From the NCBI GenBank assembly GCA_963377175.1, contig CAUJNA010001247.1, forward strand, positions 339,606 to 403,605: a stretch of DNA of 64,000 nucleotides, given 5' to 3'. The notes beneath the pieces are model-generated. The model had not been told where the DNA came from. It saw only the letters and a list, made by a program, of their open reading frames with translations, and did no database searches. The DNA comes from Effrenium voratum (Eukaryota > Sar > Dinophyceae > Suessiales > Symbiodiniaceae). This document shows, in pieces, positions 18,932 through 28,372 of the stretch. How positions within the stretch are numbered: the stretch's first letter is position 1; each line of letters begins with the position of its first letter. Position numbers and translations under genes: made by a program.

Positions 18932-20320
18932 TCACCACCGGCCAGGATCGCCCCAGGTCACCACAGAGCCGACATCCAGGATGGCAGCAAATGCAAATCC
19001 AGTTGCTTGGATCTGCTGGACACGCACCAATTGTTCTCGCACCTGGCTGCTGTCACTGCCACCCTCAGGACTGCCCCAAGTCACCACAGAGCCATCTTCC
19101 AGGATGGCAGCAAAAGCAGATCTAGTTGCTTGGATCTGCTGGACACGCACCAATTGTTCTTGCACCTGGCTGCTGTCACTGCCACCCTCAGGACTTCCCC
19201 AAGTCACCACAGAGCCATCTTCCAGGATGGCAGCAAAAGCAGATCTAGTTGCTTGGATCTGCTGGACACGCACCAATTGTTCTCGCACCTGGCTGCTGTC
19301 GCCGCCGCTGGAAGCATTTCCCCACGTTACCACAGAGCCGTCTTCCAGGATGGCAGCAAAGGCAGATCTAGTTGCTTGGATCTGCTGGACACGCACCAAT
19401 TGTTCCCGCACCTGGCTGTCACTGCCCCAAGTCACCACAGAGCCATCTTCCAGGATGGCAGCAAAAGCATATCTAGTTGCTTGGATCTGCTGAACACGCA
19501 CCAATTGTTCTTGCACCTGGCTGCTGTCGCCGCCAGCGTCAGCATCTCCCCACGTTACCACAGAGCCATCTTCCAGGATGGCAGCAAAAGCTGTGCCACT
19601 TGCTTGGATCTGCTGCACGTGCACCAACCGCTCTCGCTCCTGCCTGCTGTCACTGCCACCCTCAGGACTGCCCCAAGTCACCACAGAGCCATCTTCCAGG
19701 ATGGCAGCAAAAGCAGAACTAGTTGCTTGGATCTGCTGGACACGCACCAACTTCTCTCGCTCCTGGCTGCTGTCACCGCCGCACCAGTAGTTGCCCCAAG
19801 TCACCACAGAGCCATCTTCCAGGATGGCAGCAAAAGCTGTGCTAGTTGCTTGGATCTGCTGTACGTGCACCAACCGCTCTCGCACCCGGCTGCTGTCACC
19901 TCCGAAGAAAGACACACCCCAGGTCACCACAGAGCCATCCTCCAGGATGGCAGCAAAAGCACACTCATTCGACTGGATCTGCCGAACCTGCGCCAACTGC
20001 TCTCGCACGTGGCTGCTGTCGCCGCCAGTGCCAAAACGGCCCCAAGTCAACACACAGTCTCCAGGAACATAAAGCGCAAACGCCTCATCTGTGGAAGCAA
20101 TTTTTACTGGCTGCGCGACTGCGTCAATGCTGTCCCCGTCTCGCACGCTGACCTCGCTCAACGTAGACGACGGATCTAGCTTTTGCCCTCTCAAAGCCAG
20201 CCCCAGGCAGCGACGCTTCAATCGCTGCTGTGCCTCAGCCTTCAGTTCGCGCACCGTCGAGTCCGGCGACAGCGACACACAGCAGCTCTTTCCGCTTGGC
20301 AAGCACACAGCCACCTGCAT
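18932..20320 (-). CDS. Ubiquitin-like domain plus RCC1-like repeat protein
   Basis: The frame is open from an ATG at 20389, but the ubiquitin-like fold begins exactly at the second ATG (20320, MQVAVCLPSGKSC), so I take that start (~462 aa). Residues 1-70 are ubiquitin-like (STVRELKAEAQQRLK, LALRGQKLDPSSTLSEV, RDGDSIDAV). Ten tandem repeats of ~40 residues follow, each built on FAAILEDGSVVTWG, GGDSS, and VREQLVRVQQIQAT. They resemble RCC1 repeats (G-x-V-x-x-W-G), which usually build a beta-propeller. Repeat 1 is divergent, the middle ones are almost identical in DNA, one (at ~19390-19500) is shortened, and the last stops early at DPGRW. Similar proteins in dinoflagellates are often auto-annotated as HERC-type ligases, but no HECT domain is present. 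Function unknown; possibly a ubiquitin-pathway adaptor. Confidence 0.75.
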   Translation of the reverse strand: MQVAVCLPSGKSCCVSLSPDSTVRELKAEAQQRLKRRCLGLALRGQKLDPSSTLSEVSVRDGDSIDAVAQPVKIASTDEAFALYVPGDCVLTWGRFGTGGDSSHVREQLAQVRQIQSNECAFAAILEDGSVVTWGVSFFGGDSSRVRERLVHVQQIQATSTAFAAILEDGSVVTWGNYWCGGDSSQEREKLVRVQQIQATSSAFAAILEDGSVVTWGSPEGGSDSRQERERLVHVQQIQASGTAFAAILEDGSVVTWGDADAGGDSSQVQEQLVRVQQIQATRYAFAAILEDGSVVTWGSDSQVREQLVRVQQIQATRSAFAAILEDGSVVTWGNASSGGDSSQVREQLVRVQQIQATRSAFAAILEDGSVVTWGSPEGGSDSSQVQEQLVRVQQIQATRSAFAAILEDGSVVTWGSPEGGSDSSQVREQLVRVQQIQATGFAFAAILDVGSVVTWGDPGRW

Positions 20321-20564
20321 GGAATGCGGCTCCCAAAGGCCGCTGGGGAGCCAAGGCGGCCAAGCTCTGCCCCAATGTGCGAGCGACATTCACACCACCT
20401 GGTACGGGAGTCTGCCCAAAACGAGCTAGTGGGAGGTTTAAACTACTAGAAGAAAGTTGTCTGTCGAACAGACCAGACCCTGGTTCTAGGGAGATCGGAA
20501 AGCCGAACTTTGCTCTGCCCATCTGATATTTAGTCTCCCGTAATATGCAGTAACGATTTTTGGG
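20321..20564. other. 5' flank of the ubiquitin-like/RCC1 gene
   Basis: Contains the alternative upstream ATG at 20389. A GGGAGGTTTAAACTAC word near 20430 and TATTTAGTCTCCCG near 20530 form a weak inverted pair, perhaps an old short element. Confidence 0.3.
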
Positions 20565-20765
20565 GGGAGACCCCAGCCTGGTTGAGTAAGGAATTCAGCT
20601 TGGTTTGGGGGTTGAGGGTTGGTTCAGGGTTGGGTAAATACTCTGTACTGCTGGATTGGGTGAGGGTGGACAAGGATCCCGTAGAGTTGGTTTGGGTTCA
20701 TGTCTGTCCACGGTTTAGGGTCCAGGGTTTAGCGTCTAGGGTTTAGGGACTAGGGCTTGGGGTGA
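20565..20765 (+). repeat. Degenerate telomere-like G-rich tract
   Basis: Contains GGTTTAGGGTCCAGGGTTTA, GTCTAGGGTTTAGGGACTAG and GGTTGAGGGTTGGTTCAGGG. The TTTAGGG word is clearer here than in the other tracts. Confidence 0.55.
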
Positions 20766-20878
20766 TTTGATGTGTGGCTTGGATTGGTTTCGGTGACTGC
20801 ATGCACCCAAAGATCGCATGGTGCGGGGATGCGGGTGCAGTCCCTGCGTGGAGCTTGTCTGCCTGCCTTGCTTCCTTC

Positions 20879-21030
20879 GCTCTCTCTCTCTCTCTCTCTC
20901 TTCTCTCTGCTCTCTCGCTCTCGGTCTCTCTCTCTCTCTCTCTTCTCTCTCTCGCTCTCTTCTCTCTCTCGCTCTCTTGCTCTCTCGCTCTCTCTCTCTC
21001 TCTCTCTTCTCTCTGCTCTCTCGCTCTCTA

Positions 21031-21108
<78 letters not shown>

Positions 21109-21171
21109 TCTCTCTCTCTCTCTCTCTCTCTCGCTCTCTTGCTGTATATCTCTCTCTCTCTCTCTCTCCAT
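20879..21171 (+). repeat. (CT)n microsatellite with periodic CG interruptions
   Basis: Almost pure TC dinucleotide broken by TTCTCTC, GCTCTCTCGCTCTC and TAGCTCGCTCGC blocks, with a ~75-bp uninterrupted run from about 21040. It is open in all frames on both strands, so the Ser/Leu-rich and Arg/Glu-rich translations are not genes. Confidence 0.9.
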
Positions 21172-21337
21172 CTCTCTGTTTCTGTGGATGCCCAATAAGT
21201 TTGTGATGTCATTCATGTGTTTCCTTCCTTGTTGGGCAGTGTTTGGGGTTCGCCGATTCCCCGACTTGCCGAGTCCGATTCGCACTTGGCGGAGGTGTGG
21301 CCGCTGCCGTCGGCCTCGGAGAAGTGGCTGATCTCCC

Positions 21338-21760
21338 TCAGAGCCGCCTCCAGCCTGAAGTTCTGAGTCCAAGGCTCCACATCCATTGGGTCAGATGTAT
21401 GGGTCCAGAATGGCCATGGTCCATAGTTAAAGCCAAAAAAAAAATGGGGTCCCGGGCTGTCGCGCTCTCGTGTCCGCTCTCGTGAGGCCCTCTCCTCTGA
21501 GCCAGCGGCGTCTGCTGGTCCGTCGTCGTGGCGGTGGCAGTAGAACCTCTTCTTTCTTCGCTTTGAGTCGCCATGGTGTAAGCTTGAGATGCCACCTCGT
21601 GTTCCTTTGCCTTAAGAAAGAGACACGGAAAGAAGACAACTATAAAGAAGAGAAGGGAACAAAGAGAAACATCGAACAAGCAGAGAACATAACCTGCCAC
21701 CACCACCCCTTTTCCAGGCATCGCCAGCTCCACTGGTATCTTAAATAAATCCCAACTCAC
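21338..21760 (-). CDS. Possible small membrane protein or exon
   Basis: An open frame of ~140 codons with no early ATG (it opens with GTG; the first Met is in VELAMPGKG). A strongly hydrophobic stretch (VVVAGYVLCLFDVSLCSLLF, continuing FIVVFFPCLFL) could span the membrane once or twice, followed by a polar tail (TMATQSEERRGSTATATTTD). The words GTGAGT at its beginning also look like a 5' splice donor, so this may be intron instead. Family not recognised. Confidence 0.25.
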   Translation of the reverse strand: MSWDLFKIPVELAMPGKGVVVAGYVLCLFDVSLCSLLFFIVVFFPCLFLKAKEHEVASQAYTMATQSEERRGSTATATTTDQQTPLAQRRGPHESGHESATARDPIFFLALTMDHGHSGPIHLTQWMWSLGLRTSGWRRL

Positions 21761-22024
21761 CTAATATGTCAACATAGGTATGCAGGATTCCTTTCTGGGC
21801 ATCCAACAGAAACCCAAAAAAAAACGGGCGGCCCCAAGAAAACGGAGGCAAAAAGATGGGCCCCACCAAAGAAACAAGCCTCTGAGAGCGCTCCGATCCC
21901 GACTCTCTCAGCTCCTCGCGCTCGAGCCGAGGATCCCAGAGCTGCGAGTGGCTCTTGGGCCCCACCGCCAGGAACTGCCTGGGGAATTTTCCGGGCCGAT
22001 CTCCGGGCCTCAGGGCCTCCGGGG

Positions 22025-22143
22025 CTATATGGCTGCTGTGGAAAAATGGGGCAACCCCAAAATCGGTAGCCCTGATAAATGGAAATGACGATTTATCCTG
22101 CGGTCCATATCATGGTGGGGTAAAATTTTGACCCACAGCCATA
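22025..22143. mobile_element. MITE-like element, family B (tandem with next)
   Basis: Starts near TATATGGCTGCTGTGGAAAAA and GGGGCAACCCCAAAATCGG, and ends TTTTGACCCACAGCCATAT. It abuts the next copy head to tail, so the junction reads as the palindrome ACAGCCATATGGCTGT. Confidence 0.5.
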
Positions 22144-22256
22144 TGGCTGTGGCTCAAAAATGGGGCAACCCCGAAATGGCTTGGACGTCTAGGTAAATAG
22201 AAAGATCGACTAAAACCAGCGGTTTTCCCCGGCTGCTTTAGTTTGAGCCACACCCA
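22144..22256. mobile_element. MITE-like element, family B
   Basis: TGGCTGTGGCTCAAAA at the left, TTTGAGCCACACCCATAT at the right: near-perfect ~16-bp inverted ends around a ~80-bp interior with GGGGCAACCCC and ACTAAAACC. Same family as the copies at 22838, 26848, 34436, 38771, 40721, 48446, 48635, 50982 and 62653. Confidence 0.7.
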
Positions 22257-22551
22257 TATGCATGTCGAGGAACGTTGACCCCCGACTTCCAAGAAAACGA
22301 CCATTTATTTTCTTAGTACAGCATGCATATTGAGCCCCGACCTCCAAGATTGAAGCCAATTTGTCCAAAGCAAATCCGCCTTCGACTCGTCGCCTGCCTC
22401 TGCAAACCTTCATCCAAAAAAGAAGCAAAAAGCGCGCGAGCCCCGCCTTGTGGTGTGGGTCACGAGCTGTGACCAGGTCAGTGACAGGTGTGTGTTGGAG
22501 CTGAGGAGCTGGTACAAACTCAGTTCGAGACAAAGGATGCCGAACAGCATG

Positions 22552-22695
22552 TGGCTGTGGGACAGGAAAAAAAAAACAATGGGATCCCATTTGGGGTAGG
22601 TACCATTTCGGGGTAGGTGCACCACCCATTTTGGAACCTATTTTAGCGGGGATTGGGACGTTCACTAGGGGGTACGGGATTTTGACCCATGGCCA
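22552..22695. mobile_element. MITE-like element, family A
   Basis: Left end TGGCTGTGGGACAGGAAAA, right end TTTTGACCCATGGCCA. The interior carries GGTACCATTT, GTGCACCACCCATTTT, GCGGGGATTGGGACGTTCAC and GGGGGTACGGG, the family A core. Copies at 26535, 29483, 34731, 50623, 51852 and 60226, in both orientations. Confidence 0.7.
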
Positions 22696-22837
22696 CGCCG
22701 AAACAAAGGAAGCAAACAGCCGCGAGCGCCGCAGGAATCGTCGAGTGATTTGGGCACGGGTCAAACTTAACCAGGAATCGGACCGCTCGGGTTAGTCCTT
22801 TCCATTTACCAGGGGAGACCATTTTGCGGTTACCATT

Positions 22838-22936
22838 TAAGCTCAAAAATTGGTACCCAAATGGCACCAAAAGGTAAATGGAGCCAAAGACTAAAGCCTG
22901 CGTAACCCTAGCTTTATAGTTTTGAGCCACGCCCAT
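22838..22936. mobile_element. MITE-like element, family B
   Basis: AAGCTCAAAAATTGGTACCC at the left, ACTAAAGCCTGCGTAACCC inside, and TTTTGAGCCACGCCCAT at the right. Confidence 0.55.
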
Positions 22937-23660
22937 TTGAGTACCTCTATCTGCGCTCCGAGCGCGGGACAACAAGGTGAAGCTTTGCAGCTTCTGCATG
23001 GCAAACTCCTCCCGCGCCCAAAGAACAGAACCCACGGATTCGCCATGAACTCCGTTTTCAGATTCCCGGACGTCTTCAACTCGCTGGGGTAAACATTCGG
23101 ACACCCAACCAAGCCAAACGGAAAAAAAATAACCATATTGCCGGGAACCACCCCAGAAACCTAGAGGAATGATTCTGTCAGGGTCTTTTGATTGATCAAG
23201 CTCACGGCTCAAATTGCCTCATGCCACACAGCAAACATTGCTTTCGGGAAAACTGGGTTTTTGCTTTGGCCATTTGAATCTCCTTCAGTTTGCTTTTTGC
23301 TTGGGCACGGGGTGTTCTAGCACACACTTCTGTATACACTCCATCTGTCCAGCTCTCTCATGCGGGACGTCAAGAGAAGTCCAATTGTTCTTGGCGCATT
23401 CTGATAAAGTGCCAACTTGTCTGAGTCTAGACAGTCTAACTGTGATCCAGAAAATTGAGTCATGACCCCGAAAACGTGGGTACTTGTTCAAGAGGACAAA
23501 CACTCCAGGCAGGTATGCAAGAGCAAATGTCCCAGTTCAAACATGGTTAGAAATGTGCGTGTCATCCCAGTAAAAATAAAAATAAAAATGCCAGGGAGCT
23601 GGTCTATTTGCCGCAAGCTGTGAAGATCGGACACTTGTTATTTGGGTCGAACATCCAGTG
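22937..23660. other. Spacer
   Basis: Short open frames only (for example QANCLPQRVEDV-type peptides on the minus strand). No domain or repeat recognised. Confidence 0.3.

Positions 23661-23663
<3 letters not shown>

Positions 23664-23706
<43 letters not shown>
23664..23706 (+). repeat. (GA)n microsatellite
   Basis: About 20 GA units, with one CG interruption near 23699. Confidence 0.9.
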
Positions 23707-23707
<1 letters not shown>

Positions 23708-23819
23708 CTCGTTGCAAGCAGTTTTCGGCAGACACGTCGCACGCTAAATTGGCGCTTCGGACGTTTCAAATGTCTGCGAACAAGCCTCAAACATTTCTGG
23801 AGCCATTGTTTGTGGAACC

Positions 23820-24130
23820 ATGACTGGAAAATGATTGGAAACTATTCCATTCGCATCGAACCTTCTAACGTTTGCAGCATTTCAAGCAGTTCGAATATTG
23901 AATATATGAATGCTGTAAGCATTGAACGGTTCGAATCTGGAACGTCACGAACATTTCAGATTGTTTGAACGTTGTGAGTGTGTCCAACGTTTCGAACATT
24001 CTGAACGGGCTGAAAGTGTTGGACATTTCGAGATTTGGAACGTTTGAAGCGTTAAAAGTTGTTGGAGCGTTGCGAGCGAGGTTCCAGCTCTTTGAATGGG
24101 TTCGAACAGTTCGAACGTTTGGAACAATTC
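23820..24130. repeat. TTCGAA / GAACGTTTGAA-rich degenerate repeat
   Basis: Variants of GAACGTTTGAA, TTCGAACATTC and GGTTCGAACAGTTCGAACGT recur every 10-30 bp. Many are self-complementary (TTCGAA), so either strand reads similarly. No gene is supported although frames remain open. Confidence 0.6.
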
Positions 24131-24399
24131 GAAATGGCTGCGACCTGTGCAGTCACATGGCTGCTGCAAGGACCAGACCATGTCATAGTAGTAGGTTTTG
24201 GCAAATTGCATTGCAAGATCAGCCTGACGTTTGGCTCCTTCTGTCCTTCTGGCGCTGTGAGCCACATCCCCCACCCCTCACCCCCACCCCGCGCAGCTCC
24301 TCCATGTGCTCACCAAAAAGGCACCTCTCAACAGGCCGAAGCCACTGGCAGTCCGTCAGACTCAACAACTCTTCCCCGCTGACAGCATTTGGTTTGTTC

Positions 24400-24434
24400 G
24401 TTCTTCCTTCCTTCCTTCCTTCCTTCCTTCCTTC

Positions 24435-24466
<32 letters not shown>

Positions 24467-24510
24467 TTTTCTTTCTTTCTTTCTTTCTTCCTTCCTTCCT
24501 TCCTTCCTTC

Positions 24511-24542
<32 letters not shown>

Positions 24543-24746
24543 TTTTCTTTCTTTCTTTCTTTNNNNNNNNNNNNNNNNNNNNNNNNNNNNNNNNNNNNNN
24601 NNNNNNNNNNNNNNNNNNNNNNNNNNNNNNNNNNNNNNNNNNNNNNNNNNNNNNNNNNNNNNTTTCTTTCTTTCTTTCTTTCTTTCTTTCCTTCCTTCCT
24701 TCCTTCCTTTCTTTCTTTCTTTCTTTCTTTCTTCCTTCCTTCCTTC

Positions 24747-24782
<36 letters not shown>

Positions 24783-24849
24783 TTTTCTTTCTTTCTTTCT
24801 TTCTTCCTTCCTTCCTTCCTTCCTTTCTTTCTTCTTTTCTTTCTTTCCT

Positions 24850-24890
<41 letters not shown>

Positions 24891-25136
24891 TTTCTTTCTT
24901 TCTTCTTTTCTTTCTTTCTTTCTTTCTTTCATCCGTCCTTCCTTCCTTCCTTTCTTTCTTCCTTCCTTCCTTCCTTTCTTTCTTTCTTCTTTCTTTCTTT
25001 CTTCTTTTCTTCCTTCCTTCCTTCCTTCCTTTCTTTCTTTCTTTCTTCCTTCCTTCCTTCCTTCCTTTCTTTCTTTCTTTCTTTCTTTCTTCTTTTCTTT
25101 CTTTCTTTCTTTCTTTCTTTCATCCTTCCTTCCTTC

Positions 25137-25168
<32 letters not shown>

Positions 25169-25287
25169 TTTCTTTCTTTCTTTCTTTCTTTCTGTCTTCC
25201 TTCCTTCCTTCCTTCCTTCCTTCCTTCCTTCCTTCCTTTCTTTCTTTCTTTCTTTCTTTCTTCCTTCCTTCCTTCCTTCCTTCCTTC

Positions 25288-25320
<33 letters not shown>

Positions 25321-25525
25321 TTCCTTCCTTCCTTTCTTTCTTTCTTTCTTTCTTTCTTCTTTTCTTTCTTTCTTTCTTTCTTTCATCCTTCCTTCCTTCC
25401 TTCCTTTCTTTCTTTCTTTCTTTCTTCTTTCTTTCTTTCTTCTTTCTTTCTTTCTTTCTTCCTTCCTTCCTTCCTTCCTTCCTTCCTTTCTTTCTTTCTT
25501 TCTTTCTTCCTTCCTTCCTTCCTTC

Positions 25526-25558
<33 letters not shown>

Positions 25559-25677
25559 TTCCTTCCTTTCTTTCTTTCTTTCTTCCTTCCTTCCTTCCTT
25601 TGTTTCTTTCTTTCTTTCTTCCTTCCTTCCTTCCTTTCTTTCTTTCTTTCTTTCATCCTTCCTTCCTTCCTTCCTTC

Positions 25678-25722
<45 letters not shown>

Positions 25723-25737
25723 TTCCTTCCTTCCTTC

Positions 25738-25807
<70 letters not shown>

Positions 25808-25823
25808 CTCTCTCTCTCTCTCT
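24400..25823 (+). repeat. 1.4-kb TTCC/TTTC tetranucleotide array
   Basis: Blocks of (TTCC)4-10 alternate with blocks of (TTTC)4-20 and occasional TTCTTTTC or CATCC variants, giving an irregular higher-order pattern of roughly 60-110 bp. All pyrimidine on this strand. It is open in several frames on both strands; the Ser/Phe/Leu and Lys/Glu/Gly/Arg repeats they would encode are not genes. Confidence 0.95.
24563..24662. other. Assembly gap (100 N)
   Basis: Exactly 100 unknown bases inside the tetranucleotide array, the conventional placeholder for a gap of unknown size. The true array length is therefore not known. Confidence 0.98.
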
Positions 25824-26069
25824 CACTCATTATTTTTCTCTCTCGCTGGTTCTTGAATCTCTCAACACACTTGCCCCAAGCTGTGCCCCAAGAACACTTT
25901 TGCGCCTCAGCGGGTCACCAGGCTGGAGCCACGCGCCGAGCTCAAACCTATGCACCGCACCGCTTAGCGCAGGCTCACCGAAGGCTGGCCGAGGCTTTTG
26001 CCGCTTCAGGGTGGCCGAGAAGAACTCCTCTGGCCTGACATTCGCCCATTGTTGAAGCACCAAAGCAAA

Positions 26070-26205
26070 GAAACCACTGTGGGTGGGGGTGTTGTCTGTG
26101 GTGGGAGTGGGGTGGGTGGGTTGTGGGCTGGGTGGTGGGCTGGGTGGGGGCTGGGTGGGGGCTGGGTGGGGGGTGGGTTGGTTGGTGGGTGGGGTGGGGA
26201 GTGCA
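26070..26205 (+). repeat. G-rich GGTGGGCTGGGTGGGG minisatellite
   Basis: Repeats of GGGTGGGGGCTGGGTGGG and similar give many G3-4 runs within 130 bp. Such a strand could fold as G-quadruplexes; the complementary strand encodes only Pro/Thr/His low-complexity peptides. Confidence 0.75.
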
Positions 26206-26534
26206 TGGAAATTTTTCATGAAGCCGCTGGTTTTTGTGCAAAACAAATCTGTCCGCACCATGTACCTCCAAAAAAGATTATAGACTACTGCAATGATACT
26301 ATGTTGGCCAATTTTCTGTGAGTGTGATGAAGCACATCTGGGACTCTCCATTCCATGCTTTCCGAGCAACCTCCAAGAGTTGTGACAAAATTCATGAATG
26401 AGTGAAAATCAAACCCCTCGGCCTGCTCACGGTCGGCTCTCGGCAAGAAATCACAAAACCCTGATTGTGCACGACCTGTGCTTATGGTGTATATACGTTT
26501 GTGACTTGCCTGCACATGCTGTTCCTCAGCCCCA

Positions 26535-26646
26535 CGGCCATGGGTCAAAATCCCGTACCCCCCGTGAACATGCCAATCCCTAAAATAGACTAAAATGGAT
26601 GGTGCACCTACCCCAAAATGGTACCATTCGTTTTGACCCACAGCCA
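26535..26646. mobile_element. MITE-like element, family A
   Basis: GGCCATGGGTCAAAATCCCG at the left, TTTTGACCCACAGCCA at the right, with the family core (GAACATGCCAATCC, AAAATGG, GGTGCACCTACCCC) in reverse orientation compared with the 22552 copy. Confidence 0.75.
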
Positions 26647-26847
26647 CATGTAGTGTTTTTCTCGCCCGTGCCTCAGCACCAGAGCAGACATGCGAAGCAC
26701 CAGCAGGTCCACATCCATCAGCAGGTGATGCCTGAAAGCTGGTTTCCCCGACCGAAAACCGCAATCCAGTCAATCTTTTGGCCTTCTTCTCAGCTACGAG
26801 TGATTGAAAAGCCGCGAGGCTGTACTGACATTGATTGTTTTGGACAT

Positions 26848-26952
26848 ATGGGTGCGGCTCAAAATTAAACAGGAGGGGCAAACCGCTGGTTTTGATCCAT
26901 TTCCACTTACCAGGGTTCCATTTTGGTACCGTTTTTTTGCGCCACAGCCATA
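26848..26952. mobile_element. MITE-like element, family B
   Basis: ATGGGTGCGGCTCAAAATTA at the left, CCATTTTGGTACCG inside, GCGCCACAGCCATAT at the right; reverse orientation compared with 22144. Confidence 0.65.
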
Positions 26953-27488
26953 TCCAGTCTTAAGATTTCCATTGTTAGCTTCACATGTCGCCTCTGGTCC
27001 TACCGCTCTTTCTCCTCCCGCCGTCGACTAGAGTTGCTTCGTCTCGTTTCTTGCAAAATGATCAGTGTGCCTGCTCCTGCATCTTTCCTCTGAGGCTACT
27101 GCCAGTAGTTCATGCGATAGAACTCGCACTCATGCTCCAGAGCCTAACAAGGGTAATTTGAAAAACATTCGCTGCCACTGCAACAGTCCAATAAAAACAG
27201 CGGCAGAGTTGAACACCTCTGGTGGCCTGTTGCTACCTCGTCAAATATTTTCTGTCAGCAACTCACTGGCAAGTCGTAGCGTCTCTTGGTGTGAAAACGT
27301 CCCCCTTCTCCGATCTCTGCAAAGCCCTTCGCGCCTCCCCATTTCTACGCCACATGCCGCTCATCCTTGGGCTGTGAAAACCAACCCTCACGCAGCAAAC
27401 TTCCAAGTGGCTGACACCTGCGAATGGAGGACCAAACACCGCAAGGGGTGCTCCATCCTCAGCTTGCCAGAGAAATGGGGGATCGGAG
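26953..27488. other. Spacer
   Basis: A plus-strand frame of 160 codons (27065-27547) runs through without a recognisable domain; I do not support it as a gene. Confidence 0.3.
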
Positions 27489-27600
27489 GGCCCATAGGTG
27501 TCCTTTTAGAGGAAATAGATTTAAAAAAATCCCTGGTAGATGATTAAACCGCCACGTAATCCATTTTTCCAGCAAAACAGCCAGAAAGGACACCTAGGGC
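27489..27600. mobile_element. MITE-like element, family H (single copy here)
   Basis: GGCCCATAGGTGTCCTTT at the left and AAAGGACACCTAGGGCC at the right form inverted ends matching at 17 of 18 positions around a ~76-bp interior. No second copy was found in the window. Confidence 0.6.
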
Positions 27601-28291
27601 CTCCCAAGCTCCCAGTCCCGCCCCGTCCGAGGCACCACCAAAGGACGTCAGACGCAGCCATCCCCACGGCAGAGAAGGCCTGCCGGGCTTGGGTTTCTGA
27701 GGCACTCATGGCCTGCGACAGCCTTCTCCAGATCCTCAGAAGGACCTTGAAGGCAATGGGCATGGATCATTTTTTTCCATGCTTCCACTTACCAGGTCCC
27801 ATTTTGGGTACCTATGTTTGACACACAGCCACATCTCTGCACGGCATGAGCTTGGACATTCGAAGGTACCGCTTTTAAGCGAAAACTATGGTTGACTTCT
27901 CAAGCAAAACATGAGATCAAGACCCTTCAAGAAACCAAAATCAAGATACATGGTCAGATAGCAAACTATCTGCCCAACACTGAAGCACCTTTGAGGGCGA
28001 TTGGCCTTGTCCCCTGTTACTTGCTACCATTATTTCAGCATGCGACTGCCTGGCGGGTAGATCAGACTTGGGTCCCGCGCGAATGCAAAGCTGGTGGATG
28101 AGGAGAGCCAATACCTCGAAAGAATTGGTCCAATGGTCCACCCGAAGGCTTGCCATGACACAACTGCCACAAGCTGAAGCCTTAGCCCAGGGTCCAGGCT
28201 CGATTCACAGGCACGTGAAAGCTTGTGCCTTTGGAGACCTGGCGCTCAGAGATCGAAGAGTGCAGGGCGATGATTGTTTGACCTGCAAATA
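27601..28291. other. Spacer with half MITE
   Basis: No gene supported. A half copy of family B (TTACCAGGTCCCATTTTGGG then TTTGACACACAGCCACAT) lies at 27785-27834. Confidence 0.3.
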
Positions 28292-28335
28292 GACTTAAAC
28301 CCAGGGGATGCATGACCCACCCCTGGGTTTAAGTC
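28292..28335. repeat. Short perfect hairpin, family D
   Basis: GACTTAAACCCAGGGG and, after 12 bp, CCCCTGGGTTTAAGTC: a perfect 16-bp inverted repeat, followed by GTCAAAAAGTGGAACCCTGG. The same hairpin and flank occur at 63576-63658, where an outer inverted repeat is also present. Confidence 0.75.
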
Positions 28336-28372
28336 ATTGTGGGGGTAGTCAAAAAGTGGAACCCTGGATCCG

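Noticed and set aside
18981..20179. 390-codon plus-strand open frame opposite the ubiquitin-like/RCC1 gene
   Set aside because: It is the antisense of a repeat whose unit is a multiple of three; the minus strand has recognisable folds, the plus strand does not.
24219..26055. Very long open frames (up to ~700 codons) on both strands
   Set aside because: They are generated by the TTCC/TTTC array and pass through the 100-N gap; composition is pure repeat.
27065..27547. 160-codon plus-strand open frame
   Set aside because: No domain and ends inside the family H element.
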